The notes: a model not told the origin generated them from the sequence alone. 47,715 nt of DNA from a virus (IMGVR_UViG_3300019360_000019:1-47715); one strand, 5' to 3'. Positions 1 to 7,433 are shown, counted from the stretch's first letter. Program-made: numbers and translations.

Positions 1-138
1 GCTCGCGCTCGAGGCGCTGGCGATCGCGCACGTCCTAGCGCGGCGGAAGGCTTGACCGTGTCCAGCGCGTCGGCCATGCTCCTCGCCACCCAGCGCCCGC
101 GCGAGCGGGCCATCTCGCTCCGTCGGGGGTGGCGACAC

Positions 139-1086
139 ATGACGCTCTCAACCGCCGTCGAGAAGTTTCTCCTCGAGAACCGGCCGCGGCTGTCGCGGCA
201 GACCTACGTCAACTATCAATCCGACCTCGGGCTGCTGACTTCGCTCGCCAAGGTGTACGCCTCCGACTCCGTGTTCTCGTTCACCCAGGACCTGGTGCGC
301 CGGTTCTTCGCGATGCTGTCGGAGAAGAACCTCTCGATGGCGACATTGCACCGACGCCGGGCCACGCTGAACGAGTTCGCGAAGTGGGGCCAGCGCGAGC
401 GGCTGTGGCACGAGAACCCGATGCTGGCGGCGCCGCGCATCAAGCGCCCGCGCACGCTGCCGCGGCCGTTCTCCGGCGCCGAGCGCAAGCGGCTCCTGGC
501 GCTGGACCTGCCGCTGCAGGAGCGCTGCGTGCGGGCGATTCTGTACTACACCGGCGTCCGTGTCGGGGAGCTCTGCGCGATCCGCGTCGAGGACTGCCTA
601 GCTGACGACCTCGGCCGGCTCCGGCAAATCCGCATCCACGGCAAGGGGCGAAAGGAGCGCGTGGTCTATGTGGTCCCGGAGCTGGCCGAGGTCCTGCGCG
701 ACTACCTGCTGACCACCGATCTCCGGGCGAAGACGTTCGTGTTCTCGCAGCACGAGGGCCGGCCGTGGACGCGGAAGATGGTGAACAAGCGGCTCCGCGC
801 GTGGGGCGAGACCGCGGGCGTCCCGACGTGCACGCCGCATCGGTGGCGTCACACCACGGCCACCGCGATGCTCGAGCGGGGCGGGGACATTCGGAAGATC
901 CAGAAGGTCATGGGGCACGCCGACTTGTCGACGACCGCGATCTACGCCGATGTCGTCGACCGCCAGGCGGAGGAGACGGCGATGCTGCTGTCAGATCGAC
1001 CCGCCGAAGATCTGCTGTGTAACCCGCCCAGCGGTGGGGAGGTTACAGGCCCGAGTTCTGTACCTCCCCCCGGGAGTGCTGCGTAA
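139..1086 (+). CDS. int: Tyrosine recombinase (phage integrase)
   Basis: Site-specific recombinase expected to integrate and excise the phage genome. From the ATG at 139 (315 residues) it has an N-terminal SAM-like core-binding domain (about 1-100) and a catalytic domain carrying the full set: R141 in TGVRVGEL, K169 in HGKGRKER, HRWRH with H234 and R237, H260 in VMGH, and Y269 in TAIYADV. The frame is open up to a TTG at 52, but GGGGGTGG lies at good distance before 139 and the domain starts right after this ATG. It lacks a lambda-type arm-binding domain. A tRNA-like att candidate lies just downstream, and the GTG of the next gene abuts its TAA. Function is secure from motifs. Confidence 0.93.
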   Translation: MTLSTAVEKFLLENRPRLSRQTYVNYQSDLGLLTSLAKVYASDSVFSFTQDLVRRFFAMLSEKNLSMATLHRRRATLNEFAKWGQRERLWHENPMLAAPRIKRPRTLPRPFSGAERKRLLALDLPLQERCVRAILYYTGVRVGELCAIRVEDCLADDLGRLRQIRIHGKGRKERVVYVVPELAEVLRDYLLTTDLRAKTFVFSQHEGRPWTRKMVNKRLRAWGETAGVPTCTPHRWRHTTATAMLERGGDIRKIQKVMGHADLSTTAIYADVVDRQAEETAMLLSDRPAEDLLCNPPSGGEVTGPSSVPPPGSAA

Positions 1087-1857
1087 GTGTATATCGCGCC
1101 AGAGAAGGCGTGTAAGCCGGGTTCGACTCTCGGCGCCGAAAACGCTGAGATTTCGAGGGGTCCACCGCCGGAAGTTCTGGTCCTCGCGCCGAACGCTGTA
1201 TGTCTCGCGCCTCCGAGAGGTAATCGTTCTGACTCACGCCGCGGTCGTGGGTCAGTCTACCAACGCGGTCACTCGTGGTGGATTCGCTACCGGTCGCTCG
1301 GCCGCGTGGTCCGCCAGTCGGCCGCGAAGGTGCTCGGGGCGCCTGTGCGGACTCGCGCAGAGGCCCTGGCTGTCCTTCGGAGCGTTCGTGGCGCCTCGCT
1401 GCCGGTCAGAGGTCTCGGACGTCCTCTGCTGGCCGCGCGTCCCGATGGCGCGCTCCCAGGGGTCCTGGCCGACGTGCTCCCGACGCCGGACTTCGACATC
1501 GCCGGGGTTGACGTCCAGCGCGCCAAGCAGCCGATCGTGTACTGCTGGGCCCGCGACGACCGAGTGCTCTACATCGGGCGCAGCATCGCCGGCATCGCTC
1601 GCCCATTCTCCGCGTACCACCATCGCCTTCGGATCGAGCCGACAGACCGGCTGCTGATCTGGGTGTTCGCCTCGGAGCAGGAGGCGGTACTCTCCGAGGG
1701 CAACCTGATCGCTCGCGTATGCCCTGAGTTCAACGCGGCCGGCAAGCCGGCGCCATCACTGCTCTCAATCGCCCGCGGTCCGGCTGATCCCCCCGATTCC
1801 GGGGGGCTCCGAGCACAGAAACTAGCACAGCCCGACCACCGCTGGGGGGCGCGATGA
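1087..1857 (+). CDS. Integrase-arm-type motif fused to GIY-YIG nuclease domain
   Basis: 256 residues from a GTG that directly follows the int stop, with GGGAG about 9 bases upstream. Residues 54-79 (GSVYQRGHSWWIRYRS and following) resemble the small N-terminal DNA-binding domain of tyrosine integrases. Residues 149-216 resemble a GIY-YIG domain: PIVYCW, then VLYIGRS, and a glutamate-containing helix SEGNLI before CPEFN. The expected role is a DNA-binding endonuclease, perhaps homing-like or acting at att sites. The first 45 residues read through the tRNA-like segment, so the true N-terminus is uncertain and no better start was found. Its ATGA overlap with the next gene shows it is part of the operon. 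The domain calls rest on motif recognition. Confidence 0.7.
   Translation: MYIAPEKACKPGSTLGAENAEISRGPPPEVLVLAPNAVCLAPPRGNRSDSRRGRGSVYQRGHSWWIRYRSLGRVVRQSAAKVLGAPVRTRAEALAVLRSVRGASLPVRGLGRPLLAARPDGALPGVLADVLPTPDFDIAGVDVQRAKQPIVYCWARDDRVLYIGRSIAGIARPFSAYHHRLRIEPTDRLLIWVFASEQEAVLSEGNLIARVCPEFNAAGKPAPSLLSIARGPADPPDSGGLRAQKLAQPDHRWGAR
1112..1141 (+). other. tRNA 3'-end-like segment, candidate attP core
   Basis: CCGGG-TTCGACT-CTCGG (1117-1133) folds as a tRNA T-arm with a 5-bp stem (one G:T pair) and a 7-base loop containing the TTC-A signature. It is followed by CGCCGAA as a possible acceptor 3' strand and an A discriminator. No matching TTCGGCG 5' strand or anticodon arm is seen upstream, so this is only a 3' fragment. 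Tyrosine integrases commonly use tRNA 3' ends, and the segment lies 26 bases after int, so an att role is a reasonable inference. No second copy was noticed in the window. Confidence 0.45.
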
Positions 1858-2357
1858 CCGACGCACATCAACTCGGGTGCCCCAAGTGCGACGCCCTCCT
1901 CCCTACACGTCGGGATCTCGCGGACCACCTGATCACCGCGCACCAGGCCAATCGGATCGACGCCGTGATCGCGGCCCGGCAGATCGAGGTGGCCGTCGAA
2001 GAGGAGGCCGAGCTCACGGCTGATCAGCATGCGGAGCCACCGTCCCCGGCTCCCGACCCACCCCCCGCTCAAGAGGAGGCCCCATCGATGGCGAGACCGT
2101 GCGGATTCTGCGGAGAGGTCGGGCACGGACGGAAGACGTGCCCGAACGGGAAGTCGGCAACGAAGCCGAAGCCCGCCAAGGCGAAGAAGCCCCGCCATGA
2201 GCGCCGCGCCGAACGGCGCCGATCCCGTGGCCGCGATCCGCGCGGCGCTCGAGCAGCTCGAGGCGGAGCTGGCGGGCCATCGTGCGTTCGAGCAAGCGCT
2301 CGCGGCTGCTTTCGGAAAAGAGGTGCGGCTGCTTTCGGAAAAGAGGTGACGCCATGA
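1854..2357 (+). CDS. C2H2 finger plus CCHC zinc-knuckle protein
   Basis: 167 residues, ATGA overlap with the GIY-YIG gene. Residues 9-30 form a classical C2H2 finger (C9-x2-C12-x12-H25-x4-H30). An acidic, proline-rich linker follows (about 45-78), then a CCHC knuckle C83-x2-C86-x4-H91-x4-C96 and a very basic lysine/arginine tail. The combination suggests a single-stranded nucleic-acid-binding protein. The last 50 or so residues overlap another small frame (2197-2349) and the 23-base repeats, so their coding value is doubtful. Exact function is not known. Confidence 0.65.
   Translation: MTDAHQLGCPKCDALLPTRRDLADHLITAHQANRIDAVIAARQIEVAVEEEAELTADQHAEPPSPAPDPPPAQEEAPSMARPCGFCGEVGHGRKTCPNGKSATKPKPAKAKKPRHERRAERRRSRGRDPRGARAARGGAGGPSCVRASARGCFRKRGAAAFGKEVTP
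2197..2349 (+). CDS. Small helical protein, overlapping frame
   Basis: A 50-residue frame starting at ATG 2197, with GAAGAAG a few bases upstream, inside the 3' part of the zinc-finger gene but in another frame. It reads as an amphipathic helix (AAIRAALEQLEAELAGH) and ends within the second copy of the 23-base repeat, five bases before the parB start. Such composition is more protein-like than the arginine-rich zinc-finger tail it overlaps. No family recognised; it may be a small coiled-coil partner. Confidence 0.4.
   Translation: MSAAPNGADPVAAIRAALEQLEAELAGHRAFEQALAAAFGKEVRLLSEKR
2302..2347 (+). repeat. Exact 23-bp tandem repeat before parB
   Basis: Two perfect copies (2302-2324 and 2325-2347) of a unit beginning GCGGCTGCTTTCGG and ending AAAAGAGGT. 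The second copy supplies the AAGAGG ribosome-binding site of parB (ATG 2354). As 23 is not a multiple of three, each copy is read in a different frame by the overlapping genes. It could be a recent slippage duplication or a regulatory pair of sites. Confidence 0.9.
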
Positions 2358-3784
2358 CGAACGCCACGCTCGGCTACCAGGTCCTGCAGCTCCGCAAGCT
2401 CCACGAAGCGAAGCTCAACCCACGGAAGCATTTCGACGCCGAGGCGCTGAAGGAGCTGGCCGCCAGCATCACGGCGAAAGGCGTGCTCACGCCGCTCCTC
2501 GTGCGGCCGAACGCGGCCGGCTTCGAGATCGCCGCCGGCCACCGGCGCTACCGCGCGGCCAAGCTCGCCGGCGTTGACGAGGTCCCGGCGATCGTCCGCG
2601 AGATGACCGACACCGAGTTCCTCGAGGTCCTCACGATCGAGAACCTCCAGCGTGAGGACGTCCACCCGCTCGAAGAGGCCGAGGGCTACCGGCTACTCCT
2701 CGACAAGGGCGGGTGCGACGTCGCGCGCATCTCGGAGCGCGTCGGCAAGTCGGTCAAGTACGTCTACGACCGGATGAAGCTGCTCTCGCTCACGAAAGAC
2801 GCGCAGCAGCTCTTCCTGGAGGACAAGATCACCGCGGGGCACGCGATCCTCCTGGCGCGGCTCAAGCCCGACGATCAGAAGCGGGCGATCGATCCCAACG
2901 AGCGCGGCGCTGTCTTCGAGGCGGAGGACTCGCTCTGGGATCCCGCCGAGTCGGACACGCGGCGAGCCGCGAAGAAGGCCGACCCCTACGCCGGGCTGAA
3001 GCCGGTCAGCGTGCGCGAGCTGCAGGGCTGGATCGACCAGCACGTGAAGTTCGACCGCGCGGTCGCGGATCCGATGCTGTTCCCGGATACCGTCGGCGCA
3101 ATCGCGGCCGCCACCGAGGCCGCCGAGAAGGTCGCGCAGATCACGCACAGCTACTACGTCCAGAAGGAGGCCCGTGATCCCAAGGAGCGGATCATCGGGC
3201 CGCGCTCGTGGAAGTCCGCCGACAAGAAGTCCTGCGAGCATGCGATCACGGGCGTCATCGTGGTCGGGCCCGGCCGGGGCGAGGCCTTCAAGATCTGCAT
3301 CGCGAAGGAGAAGTGCGCCAAGCATTGGGCGGCCGAGCAGAAGGAAAAGGTGCAGCGCGCGAAGGCGGCGGCCAAGGGCGGGCGCTCCGGGGAGGAGCGC
3401 TGGCAGATCGAGCAGCGCAAGCGGAAGGAACAGGAGGCTCGCCAGGAGGCCGAGCGCGCGCGGTGGAAGAAGGCCGCGCCGGCAATCCTGGAAGCGCTGG
3501 CGGCCGCCGTCAAGAAGGCGCCCACGAAAGCGACGGGGCTCCTGGCCCAGATCATCCTCGGGTCGATCCGCGAGTACGGCGAGGGTGTGCCCGACACCGT
3601 GCCGCTCGGCAAGACGGCCGAGGACCTGGTGCGGCACACGGCGTTCCGGATCCTGGCGCAAGAGGTCCGCGACGACTGGCGGGCCCCCCGTGAGTTCCCG
3701 AAGCGCGCGAAGGCCTTTGGCATCGACGTCAAGAAGATCGTCGACGAGATGGCGCCGGCACCCAGGCCCGAGGCGGCCGCGTGA
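2354..3784 (+). CDS. parB: ParB/Spo0J-family DNA-binding protein
   Basis: 476 residues from the ATG at 2354; the frame is open further upstream, but this ATG has AAGAGG and fits the family N-terminus. The ParB core is clear: LNPRKHFD near 21, GHRRYRA at 62-68 (CTP-binding box), ENLQRED at 96-102 and a helix-turn-helix around 121-144. The rest is lysine/arginine-rich helix with a cysteine-containing insert (KKSCEHAI, KICIAKEKC) that may bind metal, longer than plain chromosomal ParB. No ParA lies nearby, so partitioning in the usual sense is unproven; phage ParB-like proteins may act as nucleases, regulators or recombination helpers. GTGA overlap with the next gene. Confidence 0.88.
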   Translation: MTNATLGYQVLQLRKLHEAKLNPRKHFDAEALKELAASITAKGVLTPLLVRPNAAGFEIAAGHRRYRAAKLAGVDEVPAIVREMTDTEFLEVLTIENLQREDVHPLEEAEGYRLLLDKGGCDVARISERVGKSVKYVYDRMKLLSLTKDAQQLFLEDKITAGHAILLARLKPDDQKRAIDPNERGAVFEAEDSLWDPAESDTRRAAKKADPYAGLKPVSVRELQGWIDQHVKFDRAVADPMLFPDTVGAIAAATEAAEKVAQITHSYYVQKEARDPKERIIGPRSWKSADKKSCEHAITGVIVVGPGRGEAFKICIAKEKCAKHWAAEQKEKVQRAKAAAKGGRSGEERWQIEQRKRKEQEARQEAERARWKKAAPAILEALAAAVKKAPTKATGLLAQIILGSIREYGEGVPDTVPLGKTAEDLVRHTAFRILAQEVRDDWRAPREFPKRAKAFGIDVKKIVDEMAPAPRPEAAA

Positions 3785-4074
3785 CCTGCCTGTTCTGCAG
3801 CTGCACCGACGACGCCGCCTGCCCCGGCGGCTGCTCGTGGGTCCTCGAGGATCGGCGCGGGAAACAGGGCGTGTGCTCGAGCTGCGCCGGTATCCGGGTC
3901 ACCGGCTCAGTGAGCGAGCGATTCGACGCGGCCGCGGTCCTCCAGCTCGGGCCGATCGACCTGGCGTTGCCCGAGGCCCAGGCACGCCGGCTCCTCGGGG
4001 CCCTCCGACGGGCGCTGTCGCCGGCGCCGGCGCGCGGGCACGCGTCTGCACACGGCCGCCGCCGGCGCCGATGA
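3781..4074 (+). CDS. Cysteine-rich zinc-binding small protein
   Basis: 97 residues from GTG 3781, which overlaps the parB stop. Seven cysteines in a C-x2-C-x-C-x5-C-x3-C pattern (CLFCSCTDDAACPGGCSW), then CSSC at 32-35, point to a metal-stabilised fold. I recall this CTDD-ACPGGC-W signature from uncharacterised small phage proteins, but know no function. The C-terminal tail is arginine-rich. Confidence 0.7.
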   Translation: MTCLFCSCTDDAACPGGCSWVLEDRRGKQGVCSSCAGIRVTGSVSERFDAAAVLQLGPIDLALPEAQARRLLGALRRALSPAPARGHASAHGRRRRR

Positions 4075-4090
4075 CGCTTGGGTTTCCTCA

Positions 4091-4372
4091 ATGAGCGCCC
4101 AGAACGAGCGGCACGCCTGGCACCAGTTCCGCGAGGCGATGGCGCGCCGCCAAGTCGAGTACGACGGCCAGGTGCCGGTCGTGCTCCTGTGCGTCGCGGT
4201 CTGTCACGGAGGCGAGGCCTGCCACGGGCACGAGGCGCGCGGCGCCGTGCACATCGACTTCGAGGGCACGCTCGCGACGCTCCGTCCGGGCGGGCTCGGG
4301 ACCGACCAGGTGGCGAGATTGTTTGAACGCGCGGCCGCGGAGTTGCGATCGGGCCGGCTCCGGGCGTCGTGA
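4091..4372 (+). CDS. Hypothetical small protein
   Basis: 93 residues; ATG 4091 with no strong ribosome site. It has a His/Cys cluster (CHGGEACHGHEA) in the middle and a helical C-terminus. Its TGA overlaps the ATG of the Gp37/Gp68 gene (TGATG), so it is probably co-translated. No family recognised. Confidence 0.55.
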   Translation: MSAQNERHAWHQFREAMARRQVEYDGQVPVVLLCVAVCHGGEACHGHEARGAVHIDFEGTLATLRPGGLGTDQVARLFERAAAELRSGRLRAS

Positions 4373-5112
4373 TGGGCGAGACGACTGGCATCGCCTGGGC
4401 GCATCACACCTTCAACCCGTGGTGGGGGTGCGTCGAGGTCTCGGCGGCGTGCGACCACTGTTACGCGCGCGACTTCTCGAAACGCCTCGGGCTGGACGTC
4501 TGGGGGAAGGACGCGCCGCGCCGGTTCTTCGACGACAAGCATTGGGATCTCCCGATGCGATGGAACCGCAAGGCCGAGCGCGCGGGCGAGCGGCGCCGCG
4601 TGTTCTGCGCCTCGATGGCGGACGTGCTCGAGACGCGCGAAGACGTCGTCGGTCGCCAGCTAGCAGAGGCGCGTCAACGGCTCTGGTTCATCATCGCCCA
4701 CACCCCGGCGCTCGACTGGCTCTTGCTGACGAAGCGTCCTCAGAACTACGCGAGGGTGGTGCCCACGGACATTCTCTCTCTGCCGAACGTGTGGCCGGGG
4801 ACGACGGTGGAGCACGCGGACTATCTCTGGCGGGCCCAGGCACTGCTCGATCTCGCGTGCGCGGGGCCGCGCTGGATCAGCTATGAGCCCGTCCTCGGGC
4901 CGCTCCCTGCGACGCCCGGGATCGGCTGGTACATCGTCGGCGGGGAGTCGGGCCCGGTCCATCGGGCGCTCGAGCTGACGTGGCTCGCCGAGTTCGTCGG
5001 CGGGTGTCGCGCCCTCGGGATCCCGCTGTTCGTCAAGCAGGACTCGGGTCGGCGTCCTGGGCAGCAGGGGCGGATTCCGGACGAGCTGTGGGTGCAGGAG
5101 TTCCCGCGCTGA
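4372..5112 (+). CDS. Phage Gp37/Gp68-family three-cysteine protein (DUF5131)
   Basis: 246 residues. The N-terminal signature FNPWWGCVEVSAACDHCYAR (cysteines 20, 27 and 30; C-x6-C-x2-C) is diagnostic of the Gp37/Gp68 family, whose three cysteines resemble a radical-SAM-type iron-sulfur site. Further family-like blocks are FCASMADVLE, LLLTKRP, WPGTTVEH, ISYEPVLGP, GGESGP and FVKQDSG. The biochemical reaction is not established in my knowledge. Overlap at both ends (TGATG before, ATGA to the ASCH gene) suggests it works with its neighbours; length is typical. Confidence 0.88.
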   Translation: MGETTGIAWAHHTFNPWWGCVEVSAACDHCYARDFSKRLGLDVWGKDAPRRFFDDKHWDLPMRWNRKAERAGERRRVFCASMADVLETREDVVGRQLAEARQRLWFIIAHTPALDWLLLTKRPQNYARVVPTDILSLPNVWPGTTVEHADYLWRAQALLDLACAGPRWISYEPVLGPLPATPGIGWYIVGGESGPVHRALELTWLAEFVGGCRALGIPLFVKQDSGRRPGQQGRIPDELWVQEFPR

Positions 5113-5489
5113 TGGGTCTATACAACTTCAAGCCGCAATTCGTGCCGTTCATCCTCGACGGCTCGAAGTCGCACACGATCCGCGGGCCGCGCGTCCGACC
5201 CGACGAAGTCGGCAACACGATGTACCTCTACACCGGGCTCCGGACAAAGCGCGCGCGCCTGCTCCTGAAGGCCCCATGCATCCGCGTCGAGCGGATCCGC
5301 ATCGTCGGTCCCTCGTTGCACGAGGGTCTGCAGATTTTCGTTGACGACGAGCTGTTGACGCGCGATGAAGCCGAGGCCCTGGCGCATCGCGACGGGTTCC
5401 GCGACGTCCGGCCGCTCGGTCAGATGGCGAACTTCTGGCACGGGCGCCTGCCATTCACTGGCGCCATCTATCACTGGCGGTGGCGATGA
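5112..5489 (+). CDS. ASCH-like domain protein
   Basis: 125 residues starting at the ATGA overlap with the Gp37/Gp68 gene. FKPQFVPFILDGSKSHTIR near the N-terminus, followed by beta strands and ending in GAIYHW, matches the ASCH/PUA-like superfamily, in which a K-x-x-T-I-R motif close to the start is typical. Members bind RNA or modified nucleosides and several cleave modified cytidines. Coupling to a putative radical-SAM-like protein makes a shared RNA or nucleotide substrate plausible, but that is inference. Confidence 0.75.
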   Translation: MGLYNFKPQFVPFILDGSKSHTIRGPRVRPDEVGNTMYLYTGLRTKRARLLLKAPCIRVERIRIVGPSLHEGLQIFVDDELLTRDEAEALAHRDGFRDVRPLGQMANFWHGRLPFTGAIYHWRWR

Positions 5490-6316
5490 CGGCGCGCGAA
5501 GCCCTCGAGCGCAGCATCGTCGGCGCGTACCTCGATCTACCCGACGGCCGGCGCGCCCAGGCCTACCGGGGCCGCGGCGGCGCCGGCGAGGTCGTCCTGT
5601 ACGTCGAGCGCCCAGGCCTGGGCGTGCGGCGCGCCTCGGATGCCGACGGGATCGACGTCGACGCCCCAGGATGGCAACCAGCGCAACCCCGGAAGGAAAT
5701 CCCAATGAAAGATGATGAGCAGGAGCACGCGGGTTCTGGTCCGGGTGAGACTAGACGGCGACCCGATGATCCGGGAGTAAGAGAGCCGGGCCAGAATGGG
5801 GAGCCCGTCGAGCGTAGCGAACCGATCGACGCGGGAGCTGGAACGACCGTCGTCGTCGAGGGCGACGGCGCCCAGGCGTTCGCCGACCGACTCGCCGGCG
5901 CGCTGTCACTCCAGGTCCTGGCGCGCGAGCTGCGCGACCTCCCGGTCCGACTCACGGACACGGACCTGACGGCGGTTGCCCACAGGCTCGCCGACCTCAT
6001 CGACGACACCGAGCAGGAAGAGGCCGACCAGGCGAGCGCGAAAGCGTCCATGAAGGAGAAGCTCGCCGGCCTGAAGTCCGAGCAGCGACGCCTCGCGAGC
6101 ATCCTTCGGCGAGGGATCGAGACACGCCGGGTCGAGGTCGAGACGGTCGCCGACTATGCGGCCGGCCTGGCGCGCTCGCGGCGAACGGGCACGCTCGAGG
6201 AGCTGTCGACGCGACCGCTGACCGAGCGCGAACGCCAGCTCCCGCTCACGCCGGACACCGCGGCCGCGGCGGCCAGTGCGGCCGTCGTCCATTCCGACGA
6301 GGGCCGCGATGGCTGA
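5486..6316 (+). CDS. Hypothetical coiled-coil protein
   Basis: 276 residues from ATG 5486, overlapping the ASCH stop (ATGA). The first 70 residues form a small globular part (YLDLPDGRRAQAYRG); a low-complexity acidic linker follows (about 75-115), then a valine-rich strand, then a strongly charged helix around 180-215 (MKEKLAGLKSEQRRLASILR) ending in a strand with ETRRVEVE. The helical part resembles small phage proteins of unknown role. An internal start at ATG 5705 after GGAAGGAAA could yield a shorter product. Confidence 0.6.
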   Translation: MTAREALERSIVGAYLDLPDGRRAQAYRGRGGAGEVVLYVERPGLGVRRASDADGIDVDAPGWQPAQPRKEIPMKDDEQEHAGSGPGETRRRPDDPGVREPGQNGEPVERSEPIDAGAGTTVVVEGDGAQAFADRLAGALSLQVLARELRDLPVRLTDTDLTAVAHRLADLIDDTEQEEADQASAKASMKEKLAGLKSEQRRLASILRRGIETRRVEVETVADYAAGLARSRRTGTLEELSTRPLTERERQLPLTPDTAAAAASAAVVHSDEGRDG

Positions 6317-6434
6317 GCCAGATCCGATCGAGCGCGAAGGCTACTGCTGCGGTTGCCACACATTCGGGCGCCTGTTCCTCGTCGCACCGGGGCGCTCTCG
6401 TTGTAGCGCGTGCGCCGGGGCGCCGGGCACGTGA
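6309..6434 (+). CDS. 41-residue zinc-ribbon microprotein
   Basis: ATG 6309 overlaps the preceding gene by 8 bases, and its TGA overlaps the GTG of the RuvC-like gene (GTGA). It encodes C-x2-C (CCGC), about 20 residues, then C-x2-C (CSAC), a minimal zinc ribbon, in just 41 residues. The tight overlaps on both sides are the main evidence that it is translated; function unknown. Confidence 0.6.
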   Translation: MAEPDPIEREGYCCGCHTFGRLFLVAPGRSRCSACAGAPGT

Positions 6435-6943
6435 ACGTCCTCGCGCTCGACCTGGCCCTCGCGACCGGATGGGCCATTCGCGAGGGCGCGCGGACCGAAA
6501 GCGGAGTTCAGCTCTTCGAGACCAAGCGCGGGGAGTCGCCAGGGATGCGCTACATCCGATTCCGGCGCTGGCTCGCCGACGTCGGCGCTCGAACAGAGCT
6601 GATAGTTTACGAGCAGACGATTCCGGTGAAGAAGAAGTTCGCTGGCGCCTCGAGTCGAGAACTCGCCGCGGGATTCGCGACGCGCGTGCAGGAATTTTGC
6701 GCCGAGCGCGGGATCGAGCACACGGCCGTCTATCCGAGCGTCCTGAAAAAGTTCGCGACGGGCAAGGGCAACGCGGACAAGCTCGCCATGCTCGAGGCCG
6801 TGCGTCGGCGATGGAACCCCGACGTCGTCAACCACAACGAAGCAGACGCGATCGCGGCCCTCGAGTACGCGCTGGCCGAGATCGTGTTTCATGCGAGCAG
6901 CGGTCGCGCCGGGTACTGCGCGACGCCATCGAGATCCTCGTGA
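6431..6943 (+). CDS. RuvC-like Holliday-junction endonuclease
   Basis: 170 residues from GTG 6431. RNase-H-fold resolvase layout: first acidic residue in NVLALDLALATGWA, second in LIVYEQ, basic KKFATGKGNADK, and final acidic pair in HNEADAIAALEYAL. Length and order match phage RuvC-type crossover-junction nucleases that trim branched DNA before packaging or in recombination. A GTG at 6410 is possible, but 6431 is in GTGA overlap with the zinc-ribbon gene. Overlaps the next gene by GTGA. Confidence 0.82.
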   Translation: MNVLALDLALATGWAIREGARTESGVQLFETKRGESPGMRYIRFRRWLADVGARTELIVYEQTIPVKKKFAGASSRELAAGFATRVQEFCAERGIEHTAVYPSVLKKFATGKGNADKLAMLEAVRRRWNPDVVNHNEADAIAALEYALAEIVFHASSGRAGYCATPSRSS

Positions 6944-7227
6944 GCGCGGGCCTCCGTCGACTGAGTTCCCGGGCCGCCAAGCGATGCGAGGAGGCGACCG
7001 AACCTGTGTGTCGCTGCCGATGCAACGGCGCCCTGCATGGCGCCAGGCGCGGTCCAACCGACTCGTTGCCGCTCAACGACCCACACTCGACGAAGCGCGC
7101 GCGCTGTTCCCATGAGTTCCCCGGATTCCGACGGACGTACAGATGCCCGAGCGCCGCCGTCCTCGAGGTCGGCGGGAAGCCGTACTGTCAGCGACATGGC
7201 AGCGAGGCGAGCGGGGAGACGCATTGA
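6940..7227 (+). CDS. Cysteine/histidine motif small protein (CRCRCNGALHG)
   Basis: 95 residues from GTG 6940 in GTGA overlap with the RuvC-like gene. The motif CRCRCNGALHGA near residue 25 is one I recall from short uncharacterised phage proteins and probably binds metal; further cysteines near residues 57 and 69, then YCQRH near the end, add ligands. It ends in TTGA overlap with the next gene. Function unknown. Confidence 0.6.
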   Translation: MSAGLRRLSSRAAKRCEEATEPVCRCRCNGALHGARRGPTDSLPLNDPHSTKRARCSHEFPGFRRTYRCPSAAVLEVGGKPYCQRHGSEASGETH

Positions 7228-7433
7228 GGCGCGAGGACCGCGAGGACGCATTCGGCGACGCCTGCTATCGAGCCTGGCAGCGCGGGCTCGACCCGGACCA
7301 GGTCGACCGCGACCGGTTCGACCAGCGGTTCGACGACACCGACGACCGCGAGGTCGCGATCGAGGCCGAGCTGCGATACCTGGCGCGGCGGGAGCGTGGC
7401 GTGCGCGTGACCATCAGTCAGGAGAAGGGGTGA
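7224..7433 (+). CDS. Hypothetical acidic/basic helical protein
   Basis: 69 residues from TTG 7224, chosen because GGGGAG lies 7 bases upstream and it overlaps the previous stop (TTGA). The frame is open back to an ATG at 7143, but that part overlaps the preceding gene. Highly charged (DRDRFDQRFDDTDDREVAIE), probably all helix. No family recognised. Confidence 0.55.
   Translation: MRREDREDAFGDACYRAWQRGLDPDQVDRDRFDQRFDDTDDREVAIEAELRYLARRERGVRVTISQEKG

Noticed and set aside
1-138. Longer integrase starting at TTG 52
   Set aside because: GGAAGG is only one base from that TTG, too close to work, and the extra 29 residues do not belong to the family domain. Nothing else is seen in these first bases.
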